From NCBI GenBank assembly GCA_019828595.1, contig JAHQRK010000007.1, positions 2,294,001-2,358,000 on the forward strand: a stretch of 64,000 nucleotides of DNA, read 5' to 3'. This document shows positions 29,727 to 41,118 of the stretch, piece by piece. A program made the translations under genes and the position numbers. This stretch comes from Aphanomyces cochlioides. Taxonomy: Eukaryota; Oomycota; Saprolegniomycetes; Saprolegniales; Verrucalvaceae. A model generated the notes under the pieces. The model searched no databases, was not told the DNA's origin, and worked only from the letters and a program-made list of their open reading frames with translations. Numbering within the stretch: the first letter of the stretch is position 1; each line of letters opens with the position of its first letter.

Positions 29727-31920
29727 CTAAACAGGGAGCATGTTATCAACTTTGACTCGTGGAGGAGGTCGTACCCGCTTGGCCCACGCAACTGTGATGC
29801 GTGGATCCATGTAATTGATTTTGGACGTCCCGAGTGCGACTTCCTTGTTGTCATTCTACACAGAGTCGATTGCCCGTCAAACAAGAGTCCTCATGAGCGT
29901 CGTCTACCTTGTCTTTGAGACGTAGATCCAGTGCTTTGATACGTTTCGACCAGCTTTCGATCTTCTTGTCAATTTGATCAACCGTAGGGACTTTGACAAA
30001 ACGATGTGCTTGTGCTTTCTTCGCTTCTTCGTCTTCCGTATCATCCGAGCGTAGTTGAATCGACTTGGTCTTGTTCTTCTTAACTGCTATGCGCATGTCT
30101 TGGAGCTCCTCCAGTTGTTCTTTCAACTGTTTCAGCTGGCCTTCCATGCGATCCACCATTGTGCCAAACGTCTTTGGCACCGTCCTTTGATGGTTGCACA
30201 AGATAGCAACCTATGCAATTCTCAGCACCTCGTCCACAAGAAAGATTGTCCACCTTGCGATTCGCGTCGTTGTATGCTACAACTTTGACAGCTACATCGT
30301 CGCCTTCCAAAATGTTTGGCAATTCTTTCTGTAGTGTCACCGAGGCATTGAATGTACGAAAGACTTTTGCCGATAGACCAGGCATAAGCGAGCTTAAGTG
30401 CTTGTTGAGCTCTGTCACTCTCAACTCGTGAAATATGTCTTCATGTGGTTCTTTCTTGGCGCAAAAGCTCTTGAGATTCTTGTACACAAGTTCGCCCACG
30501 CTGCCGTACTGACCCAACTCGATGGTATTGTTGTAGGGCATCGAGTCTTTACCGAGAAACGACAACGTGAGTTCACAGTTTGTGTCGTTAAAGCTGGCAT
30601 GCTCGACGCGCAAAGAGCAGCAACCAACAGTATCTGCTTCGTCTTCACCCTTTTCATTGCCCACACGAAGAGCAAGCACATCGATGACCCACATGGCAGT
30701 CGAGCGTTGCCGCGTAAACATGTCTTTCGATTTGAGGCCTTCCGTGTAATCTTTGCGGATTTTCCCAATGCATTTCTTGAGTCGTCGTGCTTTTTCATAC
30801 TTTTCCATGTCTGCTTTGCCTTTGAAACTCGAAGACGCGGCAAGCCAAACGTATTTGATGCCCCCCATGACGTTTTCATTCCAGTAGGCGAGCCACGACA
30901 CGGTGTCTCGGTGAATGACTTCTTTCCATGCATGACCAGGCATCGTACAAATTGGCACACGGTCTTCCATTCCTATGTTGATCGTCACTTCTTCCGGCAT
31001 GACTGCTTTCTTGAGAGTTCCCGTTTTGGGATGCTCGCCACGGCCACGAAAAAGTCCTGGAGGCTCAATTCTGAAATTGCCCACTTTTTCCAAGTGCCTA
31101 CCACCGACAAATTATTCATCTGCTTCTAGTAGGAGTGCCGTACCCATCGACTATGGCAAAGCCGTGGTGGAAGAGTTCTTCATTTTTCTTGGCCTTTTCT
31201 GGGGCCTTTTCTTCCTTTGTGCGTTCCTTTCGCTCATCGCGCTACAATTATTGGATTAATTACCTCGCAAGGAGGAAATCCACCAACCAAAGTGTTCAGA
31301 TGCGTGCGTATCTTCTCGAAGTCACATTTCTTGATGTCTTTTATGACGTGGTTCTTTCCAAGCGATGCTTTAAAGTCGGCAAAAAAGTTCTTGGTAAACA
31401 TGCCCGCGGTCTTTGGGTTTCCAAGTTGAGGACCGTCTAATGGAATCGAGGCAAAAAACGACGCGATTTCTTCTTGCTCTGGGGTCAATTCGACTGGTTG
31501 GCCGTCGTAGAGAAGAGGAATGCCATGGGAGACATAGGTCGGTGGGAAGAGAACACCATTGTGCTCGAGACTGCGCCACTGTATTCCTTCAGGTAATTCT
31601 TCAGCATTCCACCAACGATACGCTTTGATTGCCATGTCGAGACGCTCTGATTTATTTTGGACTTTGAGTTTACGAACAGCATTTCCACCTTCGCGCTTGA
31701 TTTTTGTCGGCTTTTCCTTCGTTTTCACCTTCGCCTTCTCCTTGGTTTTCGTCGTGGACTTTTTCGTCGTGGAGGGTTTTACTTTCGCCGGGCTCTTCTT
31801 CAATTTCTGGAGCGGCAGGTCATCCGAATCCGAATCCGAGTCTTTCCTAACGGGTTTCTTGGGCTTGGATACCTTAATCTTTTTTCGAATTGGCTCGAGA
31901 TCGCTGTCGGAATCGGACAT
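29727..31920 (-). CDS. TOP1: DNA topoisomerase I (eukaryotic type IB)
   Basis: Five exons: 31920-31288, 31241-31144, 31097-30254, 30210-29908 and 29855-29727, with GT-AG introns of 43-52 nt, 668 aa. The enzyme relaxes supercoils in the nucleus by nicking one strand through a 3'-phosphotyrosine. A charged, Ser/Asp/Lys-rich N-terminus (~100 residues) is followed by the core with [39 protein letters not shown] and [11 protein letters not shown] (catalytic Arg). Further on are [11 protein letters not shown] (Lys), KVFRTFNAS (Arg), [10 protein letters not shown] (His) and [14 protein letters not shown] with the active-site Tyr. All five catalytic residues are present. The short coiled linker before the last exon is typical. 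The N-terminus is shorter than in animals. Confidence 0.95.
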
Positions 31921-33273
31921 GATGGTGCGCTCGACTGCGTCTGCTGGTGGTGGCACAACAACGAATATCCTATTGTGCGGCTCTGATTGGATTAGACCAA
32001 ATCATTCATTTTCACAGGTTATTGTATTTACAATAATATTATTTGAAACAGGTATTTTAAATCAAATATTCCCCTTAACAATTATTATTACATCAATAAA
32101 TATGTCGAATTTATTCATTTTCACAGGAATCAAGGTGAAATATATACATTTCTAAAGGTATTTTCCAACAATAATTTATTACTGGAAACGTACTGAAATC
32201 AATGGAGCCTTTCTCCTTCGTAACTTTGACACTATGCTCGCTATCTCAGCTCTATTTTGCAAGAGGCTTTATGCCGCCAAGCTATATAAGATTTTTCCGA
32301 AAGAGAGCATGATATTGGCGTTGTAGAATGGCAGACCGAAGCTGATGAACTGTCGTAACGTCGTCGTGTCGATCAAGTTCGACAGCTGTCGTGATGGTAA
32401 ACTATCGGTAGGCAATTTGAAGGTTTTGGGTTGCCTCCATCGAGTTGTCAAGTGGATATTGCTACGTGCAGAGCATGATTGAACAAGCCTCTTGGCCCCT
32501 TGTGTGTCCAACGCACGCGGTGAGTTATATCATTCGTTAAACCCCTGCACCCCCGACTTTTTCAAAGTTCTGGAGACCAAAACACCAAAATTTCGATCTG
32601 TTTGAAATACCTTATCCAAGTACATACCATTTGTCATGGATGCAAAAAAACATGGATGCGCTGAACGACCGTCAAGCTGATGCTGCACTGTTCACAGCAG
32701 TGTCTTCTCAAAGCCAAAACTATTGCATTCAAGACGTTGAGGGCGATATAATGCTCGAGCTGTTAGTAATAGATAGCCATGAGCATTCTAGATTTGGTAC
32801 CGTAATTTTGAATTGGTTGAAGGGGGCAGCCAATACGGGTTTGTATCCCCAGTCCGCATCAAATCTGCCTGCATCGAGGCATGCAAGCGCAAGCAATCCA
32901 ACGACAAGGTAGAACATTTTGACATTGTCCAGCCCAACGCAGCTACGGCCCGTCACACATTCTAGAGTCAGACTCAACTTGGATAACACAGCTAGGTTTA
33001 AGTACAATCGGACTCTGTGGCCCACTCTAAAGCGGACTGTGCATGCGACAGGAAGGCAATGAAATGGCTTGGTTGCAATAGCTAGCTAATGCTTCAAGCA
33101 GCCCATAGAGCGCCAAGGGAAGTGCAGCCCTCCTTCGTGGTTGTTGTCATTTTCAATCTCCTGTTACCGTATAAAAGAGAAATGTACTTGAATAAGCGAT
33201 TTTCTTAAGCAGTGAAAAGCGAGTGGGCATTTTTGACCACGATCCCCCGTCGATTCGACCGAGCGGCGCCGTC
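31921..33273. other. 1.3-kb intergenic region, no confident gene
   Basis: This lies upstream of topoisomerase I (minus) and the pseudokinase (plus), so it is a divergent promoter region. It is AT-rich to 32200. On the minus strand, 32917-32729 could encode a 62-residue peptide starting with a signal-peptide-like MFYLVVGLLALACLDA, but no domain or continuation is clear. An 80-codon frame at 32511-32269 (minus) is unrecognised. Confidence 0.4.
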
Positions 33274-34296
33274 ATGCCGTCCTTCTTTGACGGGTTCCTC
33301 AAGAAGTCCGAGCCGAAGCCCGCGCCGCAGAAGAAGCATCCAGAATTAGACCCCAAGACGCTGTCTACGCGGCCGGACTTGGCGCCGCATTGGCTACCTC
33401 AACTGGAGAAAGAACGAGTGACAACGCACAAAGGGGGCATACATCCCACGACTGCCAAAGTCGCAGCGCTCGACGGACGCAAAGTATTCCTCAAGTGCAT
33501 CGATTTTTGTACGACCTACACACGTGAAAAACAAGCGTTTGTCGACGGCGCGCTGCGGATTCAACTACTCCATCATCCCCATTTGGTTCATGTCGTTGGG
33601 TTTTCGCTCGTGTCGTATGGCACGACGTTTTGTGTGGCGCTCGAATACATGGAAAAGGGTAGCCTCGCGACGTGCCTCATGGATCCCCGTTTCGATTGGA
33701 CAGACAAGCATCTCCCTTGGCAAATGTGTCTGGAAATGGCCATGGGCATCCATTATCTCCACAGCCGACATATTGCGTACGAAGGCATTTCTCCCTCGAA
33801 AGTGCTCGTGAATGCACCTCACCAATCCAAATGGAACGTTCAGCATCTCATGCATCGCGAAATCGATGCTGCAGCAGAGGCAGGAGCACTGGTGATAACA
33901 TCATCCGGAGAGTACGATCGTTTTGGTACTGGTGAGCTTTGTTACGCCGCTCCAGAATCGTTGGATCGCCGGCGATCATCTTATGACCCATTTGCAGCCG
34001 ACGTTTATGCGCTGGCCATTGTATTTGGCCAAGTATTGTCCAAACTCAAGCCATACGCGGACATGTATGCCGAATTGGGCTTTGCAGGTGGCGATGTCTA
34101 TCTTGCCCAATCGTCCAGAGTGGCTGAATCACGTTATACTCCATTTCCAGCGTCGGTGATGGACACTTGGCCACATGCTTTCCAAGCCTTGATGCGTCAA
34201 TGCCTCTCGAAAGATCCGGCAGCACGACCTCCCATTGAAAACGTTGTACATGCTCTTGTCCCGCTCGCTGAACGTAACACTCATCTTCATGCCTAA
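33274..34296 (+). CDS. Predicted TKL-like pseudokinase
   Basis: 340 aa, single exon, started at the first in-frame ATG. The kinase fold is recognisable: KVAALDGRKVFLKCIDF (the ATP-site Lys is kept), EYMEKGSLATCL, the helix MAMGIHYLHSRHIAYEG, CYAAPESL, DVYALAIVFGQ and CLSKDPAARPPIENV. The catalytic loop, normally HRDxKxxN, reads YEGISPSKVLVN, so His, Arg and Asp are lost, and no DFG is found where it should be (a MHREID segment lies there). A phosphotransfer-dead scaffold or allosteric role is the likely consequence. No membrane segment or extra domain is seen; a short basic/proline N-terminus may act as a tether. Confidence 0.82.
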   Translation: MPSFFDGFLKKSEPKPAPQKKHPELDPKTLSTRPDLAPHWLPQLEKERVTTHKGGIHPTTAKVAALDGRKVFLKCIDFCTTYTREKQAFVDGALRIQLLHHPHLVHVVGFSLVSYGTTFCVALEYMEKGSLATCLMDPRFDWTDKHLPWQMCLEMAMGIHYLHSRHIAYEGISPSKVLVNAPHQSKWNVQHLMHREIDAAAEAGALVITSSGEYDRFGTGELCYAAPESLDRRRSSYDPFAADVYALAIVFGQVLSKLKPYADMYAELGFAGGDVYLAQSSRVAESRYTPFPASVMDTWPHAFQALMRQCLSKDPAARPPIENVVHALVPLAERNTHLHA

Positions 34297-34763
34297 ATAT
34301 CAAATATATGAATATGACTTCCCATCGATGTCTCCATGCCATCAAGCTGGACATTCTCGCAAATCTGACCTCATTTCATTCCTCCAAAAACTTCGAGACG
34401 GAACTCCACGTAGAAGGACAGTTGCCCATATCCTCGATTGAGATCGACAAGGTTTGATCGCCTTACTGGCCCAAGACTCCACGATTGAAGCCAGCAATTC
34501 GTCCCTCAGTAGTGTCACCGACGCGGGAGTAGGCGACCTACGATGAAGCCATCCCACCCAAGCTTTACATTCAGCACTGCGGCTCAGTCTTCCATGGCAA
34601 GTCGGTAAGCATTTCTCTCCTCTCGATTTCATCCCGACGCTTTTAACAAGTTGGACTCTGGGCCTTTTGGGAGAGCTCTAGGGGTGGTTTGTCATTTTGC
34701 AACAATCTGTCAGGAAGACTCGTCATATTTCAAAAATCTATCAAGTGTGTATGTCTTATTGGT
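34297..34763. other. Intergenic, 3' ends of convergent genes
   Basis: Between the pseudokinase and the DEAD-box helicase ends. Only short frames without motifs are present. Confidence 0.5.
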
Positions 34764-36401
34764 TTAATCATCAAAGGTAATCTTGGTGGCTTTCTTTGTC
34801 ATGTCGACGTCTTTGGCGAATGCACCATACAATTTGTGTTCCTTCTTCTTGACGTGCGTGCCAAACTTGGTCAATTCTTCGGGCACAGGAGCATTCGACT
34901 CCCGCAGCAAGTTGACCAACTCGCCAGCCTTGGGCTTGTCAAAGTTGGTGAAAAAGGTGTGTGACGTGCCCTTCTTGCCACCTCGGCCGGTACGGCCAAT
35001 GCGATGGACGTAGTCTTCAATCGTGAGCGGGAATGAATAGTTCAAGACAAACTCGACGTCGGGAATGTCCAAACCACGTGCAGCGACGTCCGTTGCAATC
35101 AAAAGCGGAATTTTGCCCGACTTGAACGCTTCCAATGCTTCCATGCGCTGTTCTTGACTCTTGTCGCCGTGGATAGCTGTACACCGCCAGCCCTTGCGTT
35201 GGAGCATTTGTTCTACGCGAACAGCTTCCTTCTTGTAGAGGACAAAAACAAGCACGCGGTTCTTGCGGCTCGAGTGATATTTCTTGAGCAGGCCATCGAT
35301 TTTACCATCGCGGCTGAATTCATCCACAACTTCGACGATTTGCGTCACGTTGGCCGACGCGGCCAATTCGTCCGACCCGATCGTCACCTTAACAGGATCG
35401 ACGAGGAATTCGTGAGCCAGCGTCTGAATGGACTGTGGCCATGTCGCGGAAAACATGGCAATTTGTCGTTCGGCGTGGCATCCGCCGATGATGCGGCGGA
35501 TATCTTTTTCAAAGCCGTCATCGAGCATGCGATCGGCTTCGTCCAAGACGCAATACGTGACGCCACTCAACGAGCACGCGTTTTCCTCCATGAGATCCTT
35601 CAGACGGCCAGGTGTCGCCACGACAACATGCACACCTTGCTTGAGTGCTTTCTTCTGTTCATGCTTTGGCACACCACCATAAATACAGATCGAAGTAATG
35701 TTGGCCGCTTTGCCGGCGGTGGAAATCACTTCTGCGCACTGAATTGCCAATTCTCGCGTTGGTGCCACGACAAGCATGACCGGGCCTTGGAGTTTCTTGG
35801 ACTTCTTCATTTGGTCGGCAATATGCACGAGGCCTGGAATCGCAAAGGCCAGCGTTTTGCCCGAGCCTGTCTGTGCAATACCAATGATATCACGCCCAGA
35901 GGTCAAAATTGGCCAGCATTGCGCTTGAATCGGCGTTGGCGCGGCGAATCCAGTCGTGGCAGTCATCATATGCTTGGGGAAATTCACTTCGCGGAATGTC
36001 AAGAGCGGGCGGTACAAGCATTGGTTGCCTGAGAGCGTCATTTGATTCTTTTGGTGAAAGGCATCCACATCGGCGTTCGACAGAGCCGCAGTCGTCTCGC
36101 TTTCGACGTAAAATGACTTGACAAACGATTTGTCAGACGGAGGAGGTTGTTGGTACGGTCCGTTGGAGAAATCTGTCGATCGTTCCTTGTGTTTCTTGGA
36201 CTTCTTCGAGGCTTCAGCGTCGTCGTTATCGTCGGCCTCCTCGGCTGTTTCAGCATGCTTTCGCTTCTTTTTCTTCTTCTTGTCCTTCTTGGACTCTTCG
36301 ACCTCCTCAACGACTTCTTCTTCAACTGCTTCGGCAGCTTCTTTGGCCTTGCGCTTGGCTTCTTTGCGCAGTTTCTTTGCCAGCTTCTTGTCCTCCGACA
36401 T
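34764..36401 (-). CDS. DBP3: DEAD-box ATP-dependent RNA helicase, Dbp3-like
   Basis: 545 aa, single exon. The N-terminus is a lysine/glutamate-rich extension (SKKDKKKKKKRKHAE) typical of nucleolar Dbp3. The core has the Q-motif region GFAAPTPIQAQCWP, motif I AQTGSGKT, Ia PTRELAIQ, Ib TPGRL, II DEAD, III SAT, IV VFVLYKK, V ATDVAARGLD and VI HRIGRTGRGG. In yeast Dbp3 assists pre-rRNA processing for the 60S subunit; that role is inferred from the N-terminal type and the core variant FSATWP. No motif is altered. Confidence 0.93.
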   Translation of the reverse strand: MSEDKKLAKKLRKEAKRKAKEAAEAVEEEVVEEVEESKKDKKKKKKRKHAETAEEADDNDDAEASKKSKKHKERSTDFSNGPYQQPPPSDKSFVKSFYVESETTAALSNADVDAFHQKNQMTLSGNQCLYRPLLTFREVNFPKHMMTATTGFAAPTPIQAQCWPILTSGRDIIGIAQTGSGKTLAFAIPGLVHIADQMKKSKKLQGPVMLVVAPTRELAIQCAEVISTAGKAANITSICIYGGVPKHEQKKALKQGVHVVVATPGRLKDLMEENACSLSGVTYCVLDEADRMLDDGFEKDIRRIIGGCHAERQIAMFSATWPQSIQTLAHEFLVDPVKVTIGSDELAASANVTQIVEVVDEFSRDGKIDGLLKKYHSSRKNRVLVFVLYKKEAVRVEQMLQRKGWRCTAIHGDKSQEQRMEALEAFKSGKIPLLIATDVAARGLDIPDVEFVLNYSFPLTIEDYVHRIGRTGRGGKKGTSHTFFTNFDKPKAGELVNLLRESNAPVPEELTKFGTHVKKKEHKLYGAFAKDVDMTKKATKITFDD

Positions 36402-36661
36402 GATCGTGGATTGTCCTTGGAAAAATGGTTGGTGGACTAGGAAATAACCAGGTAATCTACAAAATTGTCAAAAATAATCAAAATTATATTTAATCGAATA
36501 AATACATATTATTTATATTTTTATTTTTAACTATTTTGTGTAGATTCATAACACCTTACTCTTATCATTAATGTTTTATTTATTTTCAGAGTAAATACTG
36601 CATAAATTAATAGAGTATAGGATTGCAAAGGTTTTTGGTAGTTTAGCAACCTTCCTTGGTC

Positions 36662-37611
36662 ATGACCAAGGAAGACTCGCCGACAAGTCCATGGAGGACA
36701 GCGGCGATCGGATTTGCGGCGGGATGCGTAGGCGGATCGATGGGAATTTTCGTCGGCCAACCCTTTGACACAATTAAAGTGCGCCTGCAAACCCACGGCG
36801 CGCACTACAAAGGGCCTCTACAGTGTGCTCAATACACGGTGAGAACATTGAACTGACAAGCACTGAAGGTTTGACTCTTTCTGTAGTGGCAGCGCGAAGG
36901 CGTGCGTGGCTTTTTCAAAGGTCTAGCGTCTCCTCTTATTGGGAGCGTTCCTGTGAATGCGATCGTCTTTGGCATGTACGGCACGACACTGCAAGCTATT
37001 GATCCAGCACCGAAACCAGCTTTGTCGTCCATCTTTTATGCCGGGTCGTTCGCTGGCTTCTTGCAATCGTTTGTCGTTTGCCCAACCGATTTGGTCAAGT
37101 GTCAGCTCCAAGTGCAGGACGGGTAATGCAGCGTGTTGTTTGTTCTTGCAACCTGACGCAATGCAGGTTCACCAAGAAGCAATACACCGGTCCATTGGAC
37201 TGTCTGCAGAAAATCACAGCGGTGCATGGTCCACGTGGTCTTTTTCAAGGTCTTTGGCCAACGCTGATGCGTGACTCTTACTCGTATGGCGTCTACTTCT
37301 TCGTCTACGATGCCATTCAACGTGGTCTCGAATCTGAATCGACGCCAACTCTGCTCTTTGCTGGTGGTGCTGCTGGTGTTGTGAGCTGGACGATCATTTA
37401 CCCCATGGATGTGATCAAATCGGTCATCCAGACGCTGCCTCCCACAGCGTCAGCCCATGAACGGCGCATTTCGTATCAAGCCAAGCGACTCTTGCACCAG
37501 CATGGCTGGCGTATCTTCACTGCCGGTCTTGGTACGACAGTCCTCCGAGCATTTCCGGTCAATGCCGTCACGTTTTACTTCTACGACTGGACCGTCGACG
37601 CCCTGTCGTAA
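36662..37611 (+). CDS. Mitochondrial carrier (SLC25 family)
   Basis: Three exons: 36662-36838, 36887-37122 and 37167-37611, introns of 48 and 44 nt, 285 aa. The threefold repeat is complete: PFDTIKVRLQT, PTDLVKCQLQV and PMDVIKSVIQT are the three Px[DE]xx[KR] signatures, each at the end of an odd-numbered helix. Such proteins exchange metabolites across the inner mitochondrial membrane. The pattern (GFAAGCVGGSMGIFVGQPFD and ARR-type contact positions not clearly readable) is closest in my judgement to the carnitine/amino-acid carrier branch (SLC25A20/29/45/48), but the substrate cannot be fixed from this reading. Confidence 0.92.
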
Positions 37612-38068
37612 AGCTCATATTTAAGAAACCCATCGTTGAGTTCCTTTCCACACTGAAAGTGCTTCAGAGCATTGCAAAGTATTACGAGTTAGCTGCGGAT
37701 GATGCAATTGTATCTAGCTGCTTCAGGACACTGCCACGTCATCGTTTGAACTTTGTCAAAACATTGTAAAAATTTATTCAACTTGTTTATACAAGTAATT
37801 CATTTATACAGTAATACACACTCCAATAAAACGTAAAGCCTGTAAAATATGATATTTTGAACTTATATAATGTAACAAGATATCACATTAAAAAGACTTC
37901 CTGCTGGCTTCCTCTTCTCTGATTTGGAGACTGCCACGTCATGTATTGAATTAATGTCTTGTTTGTCCAGCAAATGTTAAGCAGCACACACTAAAGCGTC
38001 CAATGCAGGTTCTAAAATGCCCCCTGGTCGGATTCACTTTGATATACCTGCGCTAGGAATGTGCCACG
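37612..38068. other. Convergent intergenic region with three CTGCCACGTCAT motifs
   Basis: The spacer lies between two 3' ends. CTGCCACGTCAT occurs at 37731-37742 and 37931-37942, and GTGCCACGTCAT at 38061-38072, all in the same orientation, 200 and 130 bp apart. CCACGTCA is a classic ACGT-core bZIP target type, but no promoter is expected here on gene orientation. Confidence 0.5.
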
Positions 38069-39454
38069 TCATGTTGCTTTAAAGTCGTGGTCATCAACCA
38101 GCATGCGGACCAAGACGTCGATGAATTCTCGGCTGCGCGATGATTTTGGCAATCCAATGCCAAGTGGCCACGTGTGAAAGTTCAGCCAGAAGAACTGGAA
38201 CAGCCCTCCGTATGATACAAACAAATTGAGTCGTCGCCACGACACACTGCACAGACCTTCAAGTACTCCTGGGGGAATCGCCACTTCGTGTCTACCACGA
38301 GCAATGAGAACGCGAACCAAGTTTCAAAAAAAGTACCGCTCGTCGACGGATGCACTGCCAAAGACGTCGAGGGGGTAATCATTTGCATCCTGGGGATACG
38401 CGGCATCAAGGAATGACGCAAACGCCGACGTGTGGTCAAATCCAGAGTACGACAAAGTCCACTGCCATGGTCCGTCCGACGGTTTGAGGAACGCAGGTTC
38501 TAGTACACGGGGATGGATAGCTGCCGACGCGTAGGGTACAATATGGTCTCCTTGGATCATGGCGATGGCTGTGCGATGACGGAATCCCCCCAGCGCTGCC
38601 ATGAAGGCTGAATCTATGTTCAAAGTGTTACAAGATTCGCCCAGCGAGGAGAATTCAACCTGGTTGACTCATAGCTTGGAGAAGCGGTGCATCTACGTCG
38701 TCTAATCCAAGCCAAAGGGCTTAGAAGGTTCAGGAGTCGGCGGCATACCTTCGAGGAGTAAATCCGTGCCTGTTTGGCCATAAATGACCGAGATGGACAT
38801 GATAGAATGGACGACCATCTTCCACATTTCCTACAATCGGGCTTTAAAATCGAGGTACGGCCAAGGAGTGACCTTGAAAAGATGTCCCCCAGGCCTTCGG
38901 GAGCCCAAATGCGGCGTGCAGAGTGTAGCAAATGTCATGGGAGTAATGTGGAGTTCCTGCAAGGCATGCTGCAGGTAAATAAGAGCGTAGCGGCCGATGA
39001 TTCCTCCCAGTGAATGGCCCACGATCGTCAACTTGTGATTGTCTTGCGTTCGATGATCTTTCAGGATATCCAAAAGCTCGATAGCCAGGTATGTGCCCAT
39101 TTCACGGATGCCTGTGTGGGTTTTGTGCGTATTGGCGCTGCTTTGGACCACCAACGCGGCCGGACCAAACGTGTGCTTGAGCGCATTGGCAATGTGCTCT
39201 GAGTCCGATGGCTTGCCGTAGATACCATGGACGCAGACAAAGATATGGTGAGGAAGCAGAGGCTTTGCATCCTCGCTGGTCGTCGGTGTGTCCTTGAGCG
39301 CTTCCCACCGAGCTCTCCATGCTGCTTGGCCTGCTGGGTCGTTCAAGTCGGCTGCGATCGTAGCGTTGATTCGAGCTTGTTCCTACAGGTCCATCATGCA
39401 GAGGAAGGCATTGAGAAAGCAACAAACCACTTGGATGTCCCTGGAAGTTGTCAT
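38069..39454 (-). CDS. DUF676-type serine esterase / lipase
   Basis: Six exons: 39454-39428, 39382-38873, 38830-38749, 38701-38660, 38613-38337 and 38291-38069, GT-AG introns of 42-47 nt, 386 aa. The alpha/beta-hydrolase features are HHIFVCVHGIYG (oxyanion-loop strand), the nucleophile elbow TIVGHSLGGIIGR, CTPHLGSRRPGG after it, and GDHIVPYASA as the acid/loop region. The C-terminus SWRRLNLFVSY with VDDHDF matches the tail of this lipase-like family. An apparent in-frame TGA (near 38326) lies inside the last intron, so the gene is intact. The first 9-codon exon is a best guess. The substrate is unknown, probably a membrane lipid or acyl ester. Confidence 0.82.
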
Positions 39455-39835
39455 GGCGCGGCTACGACTTGACCAAAGTATCGAAACGACAGCGCGACGG
39501 CTCCAAAATCTCCCCACCATCGTCCTGAGATTTTTCTTGCAAATGAATCAATTGTTATCTTGATTAAAGTATACTGGTCAGATCCCACCACCAAAATTTC
39601 AAGTTCTCAACCATGTGTTGAGATCACAACTTGATCGTTCTATCTTTCACCCAAATCTTCTCCTTCCTGCGCTCTACACAGCTCAGTAAGGCCTCTTTCC
39701 TGCTAAGAGTAGAAGTAGCTATAGATGCTAGCAAGCTGCAGAGGATTCGCGGTCAAAGCCGCGATGCAACGATCGGTTACAACTGTCGGTTTCGTATCAC
39801 TGGGCATTTTGGAACATTTGAATCTTTGCGCCACG
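39455..39835. other. Divergent intergenic region
   Basis: This contains the promoters of the esterase (minus) and the Tctex1 gene (plus). No motif could be assigned with confidence. Confidence 0.5.
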
Positions 39836-40216
39836 ATGCCAGCGACGTCGACAGCGGCTGAATCGGCCTTTCTATCGTTGCGTCCGAGCTACAAGAACAA
39901 GCCAACAACGACCAAGATGAAGCAGATCATCGCAGCAGTGCTCAATGAGAAGCTCGAAAACATCACATACCAATCAGACAAGGCGTCGCAGTTGACCAAA
40001 GAGATTGCCGATGCAGTCAAGCTCCAGCTCAAAGCGTGTGAGTTTCCAAGATGCAAATACCTTGTCCAGGTCGTCATTGGCGAGCAACGTGGCGAAGGCG
40101 TGCGGATGGGGTGCCGCTGCTTTTGGGATTCGGAGACCGACTGCTATGCGACCGAGACGTACACGAACGAAAGCCTCTTCTGCGTCGCGACAGCTTTCAG
40201 CGTTTATCTCTACTAA
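39836..40216 (+). CDS. Tctex1-family dynein light chain
   Basis: 126 aa from the ATG at 39836 (an in-frame ATG at 39725 would add 37 poorly conserved residues). The Tctex1 fold is visible: KMKQIIAAVLNEKLEN, SQLTKEIADAVKLQLK, CKYLVQVVIGEQRGEGVRMG and the final strand CRCFWDSETDCYA.. LFCVATAFSVYLY. Such light chains dimerise on the intermediate chains of cytoplasmic or ciliary dynein; the sequence is closest to the Tctex1-domain type 1/2 (ciliary) group. Oomycete zoospores are flagellated, which fits, but the complex is inferred. Confidence 0.88.
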   Translation: MPATSTAAESAFLSLRPSYKNKPTTTKMKQIIAAVLNEKLENITYQSDKASQLTKEIADAVKLQLKACEFPRCKYLVQVVIGEQRGEGVRMGCRCFWDSETDCYATETYTNESLFCVATAFSVYLY

Positions 40217-41118
40217 TAGCTAGTCTTTGATCACATCATGAGCTTGAAGTCTGTCCTTGTCGTGAATATTCCAAACTGAATTGTCTTGACCCCACCTAGT
40301 GGTGGTTATGACGAGAACCTATTTTCTACAATCGCCCCCAGGTGACTACGATTAAGGCTCGCAGTGTTTTATGACCAAATTTCGGCAACGTGAGTAAACG
40401 AAAGGGGGAAGAGGTTGCCCTTAACCCCCCCCTTAGTTAGGCACTTGTTGATTTGAAATAAAATCTCCCCCAATATCCCCCCAATCCCCTTGCAATATTG
40501 TGAAACTTCTTCATTCTCCTGGCAACACCATCAACTTCACCCGCTAGGGCTAAACTATCTAGAACAACCTGAATTCATAGCAACATACCACGCTGAACAA
40601 TGGTAATTGCCTCCGAGACGGAACTCGTCGGTGTTTGACTCGAGTTTGACGGACTTTGATTCAGAATTCGCGCTCAGTCTGGATGTCGAATGAGGAGTCA
40701 GTCTTAGACTTCACTAATTGTCTGAGACTGCAGTCCTGATGACTTGACGTATGCAGAATCGACTGGACATCGCGGACGTTATCCATGGACATTCGAATTT
40801 TGTGAAGAAATCTTTCCAACTTGCGAACAGTCACAAAAGATGATTGTCTTCTCCTGGTTATTCCAGACAAAAGGATGAAGGACATCTACCTCACTGCGGT
40901 CTACATGAATCCAACACGCTCAAGACGGAGGACAGAGGCATTAACTTGCAAAAAGTCGTCCATCACATAGTAGATGCGAAGGTTGAAACGGGTGTATTTC
41001 AAAAAGCAAGAATCTATCACTAAGACTATGAAGCATTGCGCGACGTTTGAGTTGTGTTCAAAGATATGCTGTCAACGATGAAACGATCGACAAGACATTG
41101 TTCGACGACGATTCAAGA
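40217..41118. other. 0.9-kb intergenic region, no gene seen
   Basis: G- and C-runs near 40400-40440 and a 74-codon minus frame (40885-40661) without recognisable motifs are the only notable features. It should contain the F-box gene promoter. Confidence 0.5.

Noticed and set aside
32729..32917. Small secreted protein starting MFYLVVGLLALACLDA on the minus strand
   Set aside because: A signal-peptide-like start only; 62 codons, no conserved core and no clear continuing exon, so it is not listed as a gene.
34689..36440. Long plus-strand frames opposite the DEAD-box helicase
   Set aside because: The minus strand has every helicase motif in order; the opposite frames are shadows.
38324..38326. 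Premature TGA in the esterase
   Set aside because: It falls inside a 45-nt GT-AG intron that keeps the frame between DER and HEVAIPPG.
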